Shown one piece after another: positions 36,761 through 49,031 of a DNA stretch of 64,000 bases. Positions within the stretch are counted from its first letter, which is position 1; each line of letters starts with the position of its first letter. The notes beneath the pieces were generated by a model. It was given only the letters and a program-made list of their open reading frames with translations, did not search any database and was not told the origin of the DNA. This stretch comes from Nymphaea colorata (lineage: Eukaryota > Streptophyta > Magnoliopsida > Nymphaeales > Nymphaeaceae): assembly GCF_008831285.2 (NCBI RefSeq), contig NC_045145.1, positions 13,762,802-13,826,801 of the forward strand, read 5' to 3'. The position numbers and the translations under genes were made by a program.

Positions 36761-38185
36761 TTAATGAACTGACGGGAGCACACCCCACTGATGCAAGAAG
36801 CCTTCACCGGTGGTTACTTCCAGAACAAGCAAAACAAGCACAGCAAGCATTGCGGCCCTGCCATTCCATGTCTCTGCGCTTTTGGTCCAACCCCATTCCC
36901 ATACAACAACAGGCGGTGGAAGTTCTCTACGTTGAGAATCATAAGTTGCTAAAAGCTCCTCCACACTACCAAGAGGAACAAGGGACTGCCAAAAATAAAA
37001 AAAGGAAATCAATTTACGACAACAAGAAATATAAAGGGTTCTAATATAACTGCCAGAAAGCTAGCATGGATATGAATGTGATTAGAAGAATGACAGCACT
37101 TTATCTAGTGGAGAGCAAGTCACCCGTAGTTTCTACTAGATAAGGTGACATGCAACCAGGCTCCACCCATTTACTTGTCAGTGTGCCATTAGTAGTACCT
37201 CGACAAGGATGACAAAACCCAATGCATGGGCCATATTGCTAAGCATGAACAAGGCCTAACCTGATATGGATGTCATTTTCATTTGGGTCATCCCTAAGTA
37301 AGCTTTATTCATTCAAACAGATATCCCCAAATAAACAGAAACTTTTTCAATCAGATCTTCAAGAAACTAAAACAGAACACTTGGTTTTGAGCAAACCATT
37401 TTATGACAAAAAAGGCTCAATGTATGTGAAACATAACCAATTGCACAATTAACAGTTTTTATCATATTATAATTGGAAGTAAAAGTCTCTGAGGCTTACT
37501 TGACGAGCTTCAAGGTTAGAGACTGCCATTGCACCAACATATGGCAGAGACTCTATTACAGCATCAGCCAAATCCGAAATGAACAGGGGCTCACAACCCA
37601 AGGCAGGAACCCGGCGAAATTTCTCTATACCAGATTCTAAAGCCAACTCTTTGTACTCCACATCGATTTCTTCAAGGGTTTCAATGTGCTCGCTAACAAA
37701 GCTACAGAAGCCAACAAACAATTTAACTAAAACTAAAAAGATAATATCCTCCTTGAATAAGCCAACCAAATGTAGGAAAGCAAAGGGATGTATATCTAGA
37801 AAAGCAAATTTACAAGGTAAATCAGTAAGCAATTCATCACCTGATGGGAATAGCAAGAAGGCTCTTAATTCCTTTTTGACCCAGATCTATTATCGTCTCA
37901 TCCGTGTAAGGCTTTAACCATTCAACTGGCCCAACTCGACTCTGCCAATAGTGTTCAGATAAAAGACACAGTTAGGTCCACCAACCTATCTATCCGCAGC
38001 CAAGGCACAGAGTACAATGTAAAAATTTTCTACTATGGGAAAAAAGGAAGAACATGGCCAGTCTCAGGAAAGGATTTCCATTAGAACTCCTTATGGTGGA
38101 GGAAAGAACATTATTTAGCCATCTCCTTAGTGGGATAAATACAAATTCACTCAAAATAGCATTGTATCTCTCTGTCTCTCTCTAT

Positions 38186-38234
<49 letters not shown>

Positions 38235-41200
38235 CATATCATACACGTAGACACATCTGAATGTGTGGTTGAGGGTTAGCAGCCAGCCAGGTAACAATTC
38301 ATGTCAGAACACCTCCTCTGCTCCTCATATAGAAAATAATATAGCTAAACCACGTGAAAAGTATGATTGAAAGAAGTGAAGGCAACAAACTAAGAATCAA
38401 GCGCACATAGTAATGATTGAAAGAAGTGAAGGCAACAAACTAAGAATCAAGCGCACATAGGTAATAAGATAATAAGAAAACCCTGAGGGGTAGCAAAGCT
38501 TCAGCTCTTCTGCTACATGTCCGTTGATGATCCCTAAATTGTAAAAGGATAAGTACTAGATCCTAATGTGACATGCGTGCAGGTGTGAAGTAGTTTCTAA
38601 AACTTAAGACTCCTATAGGTCAAAGAAACCTATACGATACGCTTGCGATATGCAACACGCTTGTGTATCGCAAGCGTATCGCCCATATCGTACGATACGG
38701 GAAAAAAAATTAAAAAGGGGCCCGACGGCCCCTTTTTTGCGTGATCTTTTAAAACCTACGGTCCTCTCTCTCTCTCTCTCTCTTTTCTTGTTTCTAAACA
38801 CTGCAAGAGACGTGGGAGGGAGAGATTTTCTCCATTTGTATCAAGCTTTACCGGTGAAGAAGCTTTCTTTCTCGTAGTGGGAAGTGGGGACAGTGGGAAG
38901 CTTGGAGAAAGAGGGTTTTTTGGTTTCTAACACCAAGAAGTTGAGAAATAACTCATTTTCACCATTGAATCATTCATTTCTCTTATTTCCTACATTTATT
39001 TGTATGTTTTTACTTGTTTTGTGAAAATATAATGTCGGACCTTGCATTGGTGTACAAGGGTGAATCCCAAAGATAGGTTAAGAGTTAAGTGTAATTTTTG
39101 TAAGCCAATCATATCAGGAGGGATCTCTCGCTTCAAACACCATATAGCTGGTACACACAACGATGTGGCTCCCAAGAGAACCCATTGCCAGCCTATGTAA
39201 AGCACTAATGTTTGGAGCTTATTAATGCCGTGAAAGAAAATAGGATTGAAAAGGAAATGCAAGATGTAGATGTAGGATATGGGAACCCATATGAAGAGAA
39301 AGGATGCAGAGGTGAAGATGTTGAGCTCGAAGAAGAAGATGTTGGTGTCAATTTGGGAACAACTAAAGGGAAAGGCATCATGCATACAGGTGGTTCTTCT
39401 TCAACCGCAACCAGAAAAAGAAGAGGTTCAAGTGCAAGTACAGTTTTACGAGGACGTGGCAGGAGTCATGGTCGTAATAGTGGTGGTAGAGTATCTACTA
39501 TGAGGTCGAGTAATAGGTCTGGTTCGATCAAGAATTTTTTTTCCAATTACTGTTGCTGGTGCTCAACCTGAGATTTGTACAACCATGTGTTCAAAGGATA
39601 TTGTTGAAGCAACCAATGAAACCATAGGAAGGTGGTTCTATGATGCATCCATTCACTTCAATGCAGCAAACTCTTTTCATTTTCAGGCTATAGCAGATGT
39701 GATTGCTACTGTAAGCCGAGGGTATAAAATGCCCTCTTTTCATATTACAAGGTAAAATTCTCAATAATGTAGTTAGAGATGTCAAGGCATATTGTGATGA
39801 GCTGAAATTAAGTTGGAAAGAGACAGGATGCAGTGTAATGGCAGATGGGTGGACATACATCAAGAACAGAACATTGGTAAACTTCCTTGTATATTGCCCC
39901 TTTGGTACAATGTTCTTAAAATTTATTGATTTGTCTGATACTCCTAAGATTGCTGATGTTTTGTTTGAAGTTTTTGATCAAGTTATACAAGAAGTTGGCC
40001 TCAAAATGTCGTGTAATTTACCACTGATAATGCAGCAAATTATAAAGCTGCAGGTAAAATGTTAGCAACACGATATAGGACATTTTATTGGAGCCCATGT
40101 GCTACTCACCGTGTAAATCTAATGCTTCAGGATCTTGGTGAAAGAGATGATATGAAGTTGACAGTTCAAAGATGCCAAGAAATCACGAAGTTTATTTATA
40201 ATCATGCTTATGTCTTGAATGTGATGAAGAAATTCAGAAATGGGGCTGAATTGATTCGACCGCACAACAAGGTTTGCTACAAATGTTTTGACTGTGCAGG
40301 GTATAGTCAAGCAAAAAAATCCTCTCAAGCAGATGTTTTCAAGTGATGGTTGGGCTGTATAACATGCCTATAAAAGAAAGGCTACGACAGTTGTGGATAC
40401 CATATTCAATGTTGACTTTTGGGAATCATGTGTGAACTTATTGAAGATTTGTGTACCTCTAGTGAAAGTCCTTAGATTAGTTAGTGAAGATAGACCTTCT
40501 ATTGGATATTTATATGAGGCTATGGACAGAGCAAAGGAGGCCATCATAATATGAAGGGAAAAAAGAAGTTGTACATGCCTATATGGAAGATTATAGATGA
40601 AAAGTGGTCTGGACAACTTCATCGCCCATTTCATGCAACAGCCTACTACCCAAATCCTGCTATTATATTTCTTCCCACCTTTAAGAAGGACAGAGAGATC
40701 GAGTATGGCATATTGGATTGTATTGAGGTATTAGTAAGTGATTATAAAGAACAAGAAGCTATCCATGTGTCGATCAATAAATATGATACTTGTTCTGGTA
40801 GCATGGGGAGAGACACAACAATGAGATGCAGGTCATCTATGCATCCAGGTATTAGAAAAATGGACTTTATACTTTCTGGTTGTTATTTCATTTGTTGTTT
40901 ATAGCTTCTACCTTCTCATATATTTATTCTATTTCGTTTTTTTACTTTCCATTTGTTATTAGATTTGTGGTGGGATAGGTTTGGGGTTGATGGCCCTGAA
41001 TTAAAGAAGCTTGCAATTAGAATCTTCAACCAAACACGTAATGCAACTGGATGTGAAAGAAATTGGAGTGTATTTCAGCACATCCACAGTAAGAAGAGGA
41101 ATAGACTGGAACATAAAAGGTTGAATGACCTTGTTTACGTTCGTTATAATATGAAGTTAAGACAAAGGTAAACATTTGTTATGCAAAATAGCAAATTCTA

Positions 41201-44200
41201 ATATATATTTTAATTTCTAACAATTTGTTAATTTTTTCTCTTGTTACACTTTAGGCAACTAGAAACAACATCTATGAGGAAGCATCACACTCAATATGAT
41301 CCTATCAACATTGACCATTTTGATATATTAGATTCTTGGGTTGAAGAAGAACCATCTGCAATACTTGATGAGGCCGATCTTGATTTTTCGAACCTTGAAG
41401 AAGCAACAGAGATTATTGAAGAAGGAGAGGCTGGGGAGCAAAGGAATGTTGGTGACATTCCATTTCCAACAAAAGGGATAGAAGCACTTAATGAAGAAAG
41501 TGAAGATGATGATGTAGATGACGATTGACGAGGATTACCGCTGAATCATGAAAGATGATAACTGTATGTTTTGACTTTTGAACTTATGAATTGTGATGTA
41601 ATCTAATTCCCTTCGGCTGCTAAGAGACTAATAGCCTAACACTGATGCTTATTTTGTTATTTTGAATGTCTGATTTCTTACTTTGGAATGTGTTGTTCAT
41701 ACTTCATATACATGAATGTTCCTCTAAATACATTTTTCTTATTTTTTCTGATTTTTGCTTGTTTTTTCGGATTTTTTTGGAATTTGTATGATTTTTTATA
41801 TTTTTTATGATTTTTTAATATTTTTTAAAAATTAAAAAATTAAATTTTACGATACGTTACAGTACTTTTACGATACGACGTATAAGTTGGTCCAACCGAT
41901 ATAAGATACGCTACGCCTTTTAGAACATTGCTTAGACACATACATACATACACACATGCACACACCAATGTTGTAAAAAGCGTATCGTAAGGCGTATCGG
42001 TCGGGCTTTAAGATACGTCGTATCATAACCGTATCGTAAATTTAAAAAAAATAATAATAATAAATCAGAAAAAATTTAAAAAAAATCAAAAAATTCATAA
42101 AAAATCAGAAAAAATTAAAAATAATAAATTCTTCATAGAAAACATGGTTTAGTCTTTTAGATAATGATAGACTTATTATTTTGCTAAATGCTTATAAGCT
42201 TACACGTTCACGGTTCATCATTCATACTTCATAGACATCAAAATTCATAACAATATCATTCTTTTTCATCTTTATCTTCATGGTTTAAAAAAAAACCATT
42301 TCCTCTCAATGGGAATCAACCACCCATGCACAAATCCATGGTTTAATAGATGATTTCACGGTGACAATCGATGATTTCACAATGGAAATCAATGATTTCC
42401 CTCTAAAACGGTACAATCTATAGATTAGAAATGAGGAAGGGGTGGGTTTTTATAAAGAAAAACTTGAAAAAATGGGGTTCAAGTCTCCTTTTTAGAAATC
42501 AGCCCGTATCGCACCGTATCGTACGATACGGGTACGATACACCCCCATTTGCGATACAGGGGGTGTAACGTATCGTATTTTGCAAACGATACGATACGTA
42601 TCGTACGATACGGCCCCGTATCGTACGATACGTACAATACTGGCACACACACACATATATATACACACACACAGACACACACAATCCTAACATCTAGGAT
42701 CAGCACCCTTCCTACTTTCTTTGTGTATTATTAGAGAATATTTCATCCTTAGTATGAAATGTGAAGAAAGGAAGAAAAAATAAATCAACAATAGTGGTAC
42801 TCTTGTTGAAGGCAACATTAAAGGAAAACCATCTAGAAGATTGAACATGCTATCTCAGCAAAAAAATCACCAAACTTTGGACTGCAGAGATTAAAACTCC
42901 GATTTGTGCTTCAAAATGTAGTTTCACTCAGAAAGAATCAACTGTCAAATTATTGGCAATTCATGGTCAACTTTGCTTTCTTTGTAACCAATGTCACAGA
43001 TATCGTGATATTTTCAACAATATTGCAATATTGACACCAAAAATAAGAAAAACGAAAAAAAGGAAAAATCGCCATATTTTGAAAAAATCGAAAAAAAAAT
43101 ATTTATCGTGTTTATTTTCAACAATATTGCAATATTGACACCAAAAATAGGAAAAACGAAAAAAAGGAAAAATAGCCATATTTTGAAAAAATCGAAAAAA
43201 AATATTTATCGTGTTTTTATCACGATTTTTACATTTTACTATTTTTTAGCAATGACATTATCATGGATTCAAGTATAAACTAACTAAATTATTTTCATCA
43301 TTTTTATTATCATTAGAACATTCCTTTTATCCATTGCACATATATCGTGTATGAGTATTATACGGCGAGGAATTTATCGGGTATAATATAGCAAAGTTAT
43401 ATATATCGAAAAAATCTTGGCAAATTTTTATAAAATTTTTAAACATTTAATAAAACCTGAAAATTATAAAAAATAAAATTAACAAAACATACAAAAAAGA
43501 CACGTATAATACGCGTTTTTTTCAAGTTTTTTATTTTCTGGCATTTTTTTTAAAAAGACGCGTCTAATTGCCGTTTTATACAACTGACTTATTTCTCGGG
43601 TATTATACGTGTTTTTTTCGAATAATATGCATTTTATGTGACAATGCTTTTATCACCGTTATATAGTTTTATTTATGTTTTCCTGTTATTTTCTCATGTA
43701 TTTCATTTATACCTATTTTTTTATTTTTTAAAATTTTCTGAGTTTTTCCTGAAAATTACAACTTCACTGCTAAAAACCCAAGAACAATCTTGAAGTTAAA
43801 ACTGCTGACACCAGGAGAAATTAATCGCTACTGCCTCCTTGAAAGAGAGATGTCCTCAACCACTCGATAATAGGGGCTGCCAACCCAATTGCCATCATAC
43901 TAATAGTACAAGTAGTTGTTTGAAACTGTCAATGTCAATATTAATGAATGCTAGGATATGAACAACCTTTCATGCTTTCATGATTCCATATACATATAAT
44001 ATTAATGTAAAAGATATTTGGCATCTAATAGTCTTAAATGAATACCAAGATTACCTGATAAGCAAGAGTATAAGCATTCCTAATTCTCCGTCTCTCCAGC
44101 TCTTCCATGATCAGATCCACACACTCTTCCATCTCTGCTTTATATGGATCGCCAGCTTCTTCAACATATGCTAGTGGTACTCCATGAGCACTAAAGAACA

Positions 44201-47200
44201 TCATTACCTACAGCATAGTTCCTGTGGGATTAGTGCATACAACTTTTGAACTGAGCAAAAGAAGAAAAATGACTGGATCAGCTCCAGAATGTGTAATCAA
44301 TGGAATGATACATCCAGTCACAAATGAACTAAATAAGTTTGGGTTAAAAGATAGACCCTTATTAGTTGAAAGCAGATGTGACTAGATCAATGATTGCTTT
44401 AGTTCATTCCTCAAAGGGACTTGGGAGCCCTTATAATGAAAGATGCAGAGTTGCAAACTTTAATGATAATGGATGATTGACTCACCTAGATTTTTTGTTA
44501 ACATGACACAAATATCAGAACAGATAATGTTGAGTAGATCTTCTTTTGCTTTTTCATATAAAATGTACAATTTATATGGCTACCTTGTCTTGCACTTATT
44601 TTTAATTAATTATTAGAAGTCTACATTTTTATGGTACTTTATGATGTGGCAGTGGCACTGACATGGATGTAGCTGTGATATCAGATTTCAAGCAGGCGCA
44701 GTTGATTTGGTCTGAATAACAACATTATAATAGTAGACCAGAGCATACAAACGAAAAGGTAAGATCTGTAAGAAACATGGACATCTTGGAACATGTTGGT
44801 AGAAAAGCATGATGTGGCTCCAGTGAAGGCATAAAGTAGAGCTCAGATAAGGCTTTACGGAGAAAATACTTCAGCCTCATTGTTGCTAAAACCTCCATCA
44901 TGCCAATTTCAGCATCAGGTAAATAATCTTCCCATCAAGAAAAATACCTCTCCAGGGGATTCAAAATTTTGGAGTTCCTTCTCAATCAGATTTGCCATGG
45001 CCTTGATGTATCCTTCCCGTTGGTACCAAGAAGGTATAACCGTGTGCTGCATGTTAACCAGATACTCATCCTCCCTAAACAGAGAAGACAGCAATCACAT
45101 ATAAAAGTACAGAGTATAAGACATTTAGCTTTGATATATTAAAAAGATAGACTCAGAATTTAAAAATATTGTCTTCACCTAAATATGCTTTCTAGCAGTC
45201 TAAGACTGGAACCACTTGTTGAGATCGAAAACTGAGGATACAAAGGAAGCACAACAAGTTTGGTAATGCCATCTTTCTTGATCTGTCGAAAACATGGAAA
45301 CAAATGGCAGTTCCATTAAATAAATGAAACTTGAAGATGGAAATTTTTTTATCAGAAACACCAAATTAGTTCATGCAGAAAACAGTATTTGCAGTTGGCA
45401 ACACAAGCAGATTCCAGAAAGAAGTTTCAGAAAGAACAATCAATTGAAACAGATGAATTAGCATGCAGAACAAGCAAACACTAATGATTCAGCCTTGGAG
45501 AAGACAATATGAGTTGGTAGGCAGATTCACTTGTTCAATTGCTTCTTCAGTGAACGGGTGCCAATAGCGCATTCCCACATACACCTTTGCAGGGACGTTC
45601 TTTGCTTCAAGGGCTTTCCTTAACTCTTCAGCCTGTTAACCAATGGGGAGAACATTGAGATTTACAAGACAGAACAAGATATAAACATATCCTCAATACA
45701 AGTGTGTCCCTCAATAGATGACCGGATGTCCTTAGTATGTGTTAAGCAACCACAAAGACACAACAGTAGCAAAACAAAGGTAAAAAAGCAAAGCTACATA
45801 CAGTTTTCACAAGCTAATCTGTGCTATAATGCTATTTGAGTAGGAGGACATGATCCAAATTAGCACATGCAACAAGACAACATGATTATGCCACTAAAAA
45901 AAATTCATATACATCTAAGAGCACACAAAAGGTGTATATAACTACAAAAGACCACATGTAAAATTACCTGAATTAATATATCAATTAAATAAAATCTACA
46001 ACACAACACCGACACATTGCTTAAAAACTTGCTCTTTAAGGATAACAAGCCTAGCCCATTAGCATAAAAAGCAAGTGCTAAACGTATCGGGTCTATCCAC
46101 CATAACATCAAAGACCACACGCTCTCCTAGCTTGAATAGCTGGTGGCCATGCAAAGCAGATTGTCCAAAGATAAGTCCATCAGTGCAACAACTAGTGACA
46201 CGTCATGTTTGAATGAGAAATACACTGCACCGCATTTGAGTAGGAGGACATGTTTCCAATTAGCACATGCAATATAGCCAATAAGATAACCACATGATTA
46301 TGCCACCAAAAGGAACTCACATACATCTAAGAGCACACAAACTGTATCAGTGATATCCATATCATATGATATGGCTATCATATAGGTCAAAAAAACCTGC
46401 ACAATACACCATCAATACACTTTTCTTAAGTATATCAGTGGTGTATCGGCCATATCTTACGATATGGCCGACACACCTCATATTTTCTGATATGGGGCTA
46501 GGGTTTTTTTTTTTTTTTTTTTTTACAACTCACTGTTCCTCCCATTTGAAACACTACTAGAGCATTGGGAGGGGGAGTCTTTGCTTGTTTTTGAGAAATT
46601 ACTTATTTGAGTGATAAATTGTGGATTTGAGAAAGAACACACCCATTTTGAAGGAAGATTTGTGTGTGGGAGACCAATACGTATTGATTGATGATAATCA
46701 TGGATTCAAGATATTAATCACAAACATATTTTCAATTCTCATTTTGCAGAGAGAAATTATATGTTGTGATGTGATCTAAAACAATTTATACTTATCTAGT
46801 TATTCTTAATGTGTTGTAAACATATTATGGCTTATGAGTTATGAATGATGAATCATGAATGTTCATTATGTGTGATGGGTTTTTTTTTATATAGAAAACA
46901 TTTTTTATGATTTTTTATCTATTTTTACTATTTTTTTACTTTTTATGAATTAAGAATAATTTTATGATACGTTTGTCATACGTTACGAGACGTTACACTA
47001 CTGTGTATACGTTGGTCTGACCAATTTGCCATACGATATGCCCTTTACAACTTTGGGTGTACGGAAGTTTGAAACTACAAAAGATCAAAACACTTTGACA
47101 TGCATTGTGGAGGCTACAATGTGTGAATAATAATGAAATTTGAGAAAGAAGTGAATTCTTACAATGAAATCATAGATATAGACGTCCATAGACATAAAAT

Positions 47201-49031
47201 AAAAAGATGATTCCATAAAGCTAAAAACAGAAGCCACCAGTGGAGGCATATCTTACACATGGTAAGAAATAATTCATTGTGCTTGTAAAATTTCTAGATA
47301 CAGTTTTTGGCAGGCATACAAGAAAAGCTCCTGCCACGGTTATTTATAACAAACAGGCTCCAGAATAATTTTGTAGTGCGAAAGGAAAAATTCTTGTAAG
47401 ATCATTGAAGAAGATTCTGAGAGTTTGAGACAATGCAGAAGTTCATACTTGCGCATCTGTAATCTTCCTTAAGGGAGAACCACCTCCAATAGAAGCATAG
47501 CCTTCCTTGCTCTTTGGAGCTCTGACAACAGATATAAACTGTGCCAATGGTTTTTGGAGGAATCGAAATAACCGTGGTAGCCGGATAATATCCTGCATAT
47601 TGATCACAAGTATTACAGGCATTAAACAAAAACATTCAATCATTAGAAAAAACATTAAATTGTATTTGATAGGGATTTCAATTAGTTTGGATTCTTAAGA
47701 ATGAAGGCATTCTATGATTGAACAACAGGATATCACTTTTTAAGTAGTTTGCTAGATCTTCAACTAGAAAGGGTAACTATCAACAAAAAACTGAACAGCA
47801 TAATGAATCAAGCACTGGGATTATAATATAATGTGTATATGATATACATATACATATATAAGTGTGTGTGCATGACATGTGTATGTATCTACGTCTATAC
47901 AAAATACACATATATACATGTTGTTGGGATATATATTTTTGTATATATTTTTTACATTTTTCTCTGTTTCTGTTGAGCTTGCTATTGGCTAGTTCCTAAC
48001 AGCCTCTCCACCTTCTTGTTGCATGTGTGTTGGGGATTCAGTCCCATTTTCTGTGATGCTTCTTGTAAGCTGTTATCACGTGGTTAGTTGCGAATTATTC
48101 TTCATGTACTTGAGGTATGGCTTAACCTTTGTCACTGGCCTCCGTCAATGTGTGTCCGGTGTGGTCAGCCACACCAGGCCAAAACTGTCCATTTCACAAC
48201 GCACATACAACTTGTGTAAACGGCAAGTGGGATGCAGTCAAGCCAAGTTCAGGGCCAAAGCTATCCTCTGTTCTATTTTTTTTTCCTAAAAAGAAATTAT
48301 GGAAAGGGGCTCAATTAATGGCTTAGGGTTCAATCAAAACCCCTGCCCTCCAAATGCAGTTTGCTTCCATGTGCCTCCCTGATCCCACAACCATCTTAGG
48401 TAATTGCAAGCCCCCAAACACCTTCTAGAAAAAGGTCACATCCACATAAAAACATAAACAGAAAAACAAAGAAGCTGAGGCAAGCTGATCACATATCAAG
48501 TCCCAAAATTCCATAATCATAAAGGTGATAATAATTCAAGCTATAATTTGAAATTGGTTAGTTTAAAAAACTAACGGGTTTAACTTTAAGGTAACACTTA
48601 ATGAGTCACACAAATGTATTCACAATTCAGGAAAGGGGACCAACTAGATACAAGAACAGAAGATTTCTTACTGGGTCAGCAAAAAGATTAAACAAGAAAG
48701 GCTGCACATCATCGAGAGTTTCAGGGCCTCCTAGGTTAAGCAACAAAACTCCAATTTTCTCATTGGCAACCAAAAGCTTCCTGTCTGAATCCTGGGCTCC
48801 AGTAGCTACAAATGCCTTCACACATGAGGAATACTTTTCAGGTGGCCCCTTTCCTTCAAACAAAGAATACGGCTCAAGCCAGCTTGAGCAATGTCTGTGG
48901 TTGATGCAACTCTTGGATCTCTGGTGGCTTTCTCTTGGAAAACCAGTAGTTTGCAGTAGCTTATCTGTGGTACATAATAATCGAGGGAACAACCTGTAAA
49001 AGGATATATTTCCTGTGAGATGATGAGCCAT
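36761..49031 (-). CDS. FC2: Ferrochelatase 2 with C-terminal chlorophyll a/b-binding (LHC) motif, nine coding exons
   Basis: Coding exons in transcript order: 49031-48672, 47592-47449, 45632-45531, 45282-45179, 45074-44948, 44207-44055, 37941-37841, 37701-37500 and 36985-36761. They sum to 1518 bases, 505 residues, close to plant FC2. The enzyme inserts Fe2+ into protoporphyrin IX, the last step of haem synthesis, in plastids. Residues 1 to about 85 look like a transit peptide; then [19 protein letters not shown], the catalytic His287 in FSAHGVP, and the metal-site block [14 protein letters not shown]. Exon 9 adds the LHC motif [23 protein letters not shown], which marks the FC2 type and is lacking in FC1. 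Intron 6 is 6.1 kb because of hAT elements; intron 2 holds another. The exact start is open: ATG 49031 gives a workable transit peptide, but the promoter lies near 50.77 kb, so a leader or an extra small coding exon lies upstream. Confidence 0.94.
38184..38236. repeat. (CA)n(TA)n compound microsatellite in FC2 intron 6
   Basis: A CA run followed directly by a TA run. Confidence 0.9.
38361..38460. repeat. 50-base exact-type tandem duplication in FC2 intron 6
   Basis: Copies 38361-38410 and 38411-38460 differ only in the first two bases, so the duplication is recent. Confidence 0.95.
38590..41930 (+). mobile_element. Degenerate autonomous-type hAT transposon in FC2 intron 6 (antisense to FC2)
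   Basis: It contains transposase remnants on + (next entry) between AT-rich ends with many copies of a GTATCGTA-type motif. The right end, read inward, starts CAATGTTCTAAAAGGCGTAG and resembles the terminus of the neighbouring element at 41966. The left end is degraded; I place it near 38590 where TTTCTAAAA occurs, plus or minus 30 bases. No convincing target duplication is seen for this copy. It sits in a 6.1-kb intron in opposite orientation to the gene. Confidence 0.75.
39012..41528 (+). pseudogene. hAT transposase remnant (BED finger, DUF659, hAT dimerisation domain)
   Basis: Broken pieces in several frames keep the domain order of plant BED/DUF659/hAT transposases. At 39030-39170 there is a BED zinc finger ([14 protein letters not shown] then [12 protein letters not shown]) in a different frame from what follows. 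An acidic Arg/Ser-rich linker lies at 39212-39570, then a [11 protein letters not shown] block. The DUF659 core is at 39838-40065 ([16 protein letters not shown]), [14 protein letters not shown] at 40095-40140, the hAT C-terminal dimerisation segment at 40953-41171 ([21 protein letters not shown]), and an acidic tail to 41528. Frameshifts and stops between blocks make it unable to encode a full transposase, unless some gaps are element introns. Confidence 0.8.
41966..42642 (-). mobile_element. Non-autonomous hAT element (677 bp), inverted relative to the neighbouring transposon
   Basis: It begins CAATGTTGTAAAAAGCGTAT and ends with the diverged inverse ...GTACAATACTGG. It is flanked by GCACACAC at 41958-41965 and 42643-42650, an 8-base direct repeat as expected for hAT insertion, although the site lies in a CA microsatellite, which weakens that evidence. 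The subterminal region has three copies of the palindrome GTATCGTACGATAC (42516, 42598, 42618). There are no coding remnants. Confidence 0.7.
43011..43217. repeat. 104-base tandem duplication in FC2 intron 6
   Basis: Copies 43011-43114 and 43115-43217 are almost identical, AT-rich, with GAAAAA-type runs. They may belong to a further old element extending to about 43650, whose ends I cannot define. Confidence 0.9.
45834..45950. repeat. Direct repeat in FC2 intron 2, uninterrupted copy
   Basis: About 117 bases starting ATTTGAGTAGGAGGACATG recur at 46234-46347 and continue after the inserted element at 47056-47090. This copy reads through without the insertion. Confidence 0.8.
46234..46347. repeat. 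Direct repeat in FC2 intron 2, interrupted copy
   Basis: Diverged second copy of 45834-45950; it breaks off where the element at 46348 begins, and its continuation (GGTGTA... ACTACAAAAGA) resumes at 47056. Confidence 0.8.
46348..47055 (+). mobile_element. Non-autonomous hAT-family element (about 708 bp) in FC2 intron 2
   Basis: Its left subterminal region (ATATAGGTCAAAAAAACCT) matches that of the hAT transposon at 38590 (CTATAGGTCAAAGAAACCT), and its right end (ACGTTGGTCTGACCAATT... CTTTACAACTTTG) matches the other element ends. No coding remnant; a poly-T run lies at about 46507-46525. The flanks show only a diverged target duplication, so it is older than the copy at 41966. Confidence 0.65.

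Noticed and set aside
36850-37044. Possible plus-strand gene opposite the last FC2 exon
   Set aside because: Antisense shadow of the exon that encodes the LHC motif.
40953-41171. A host gene encoding a hAT dimerisation domain protein (domesticated transposase)
   Set aside because: Frames upstream are broken repeatedly and the segment lies between transposon termini inside an intron; it is an ordinary decayed element.
42492-42706. Cys/Val-rich and Arg/Tyr-rich overlapping minus-strand frames
   Set aside because: Produced by the CA microsatellite and the GTATCGTACGATAC repeats of the non-autonomous element.
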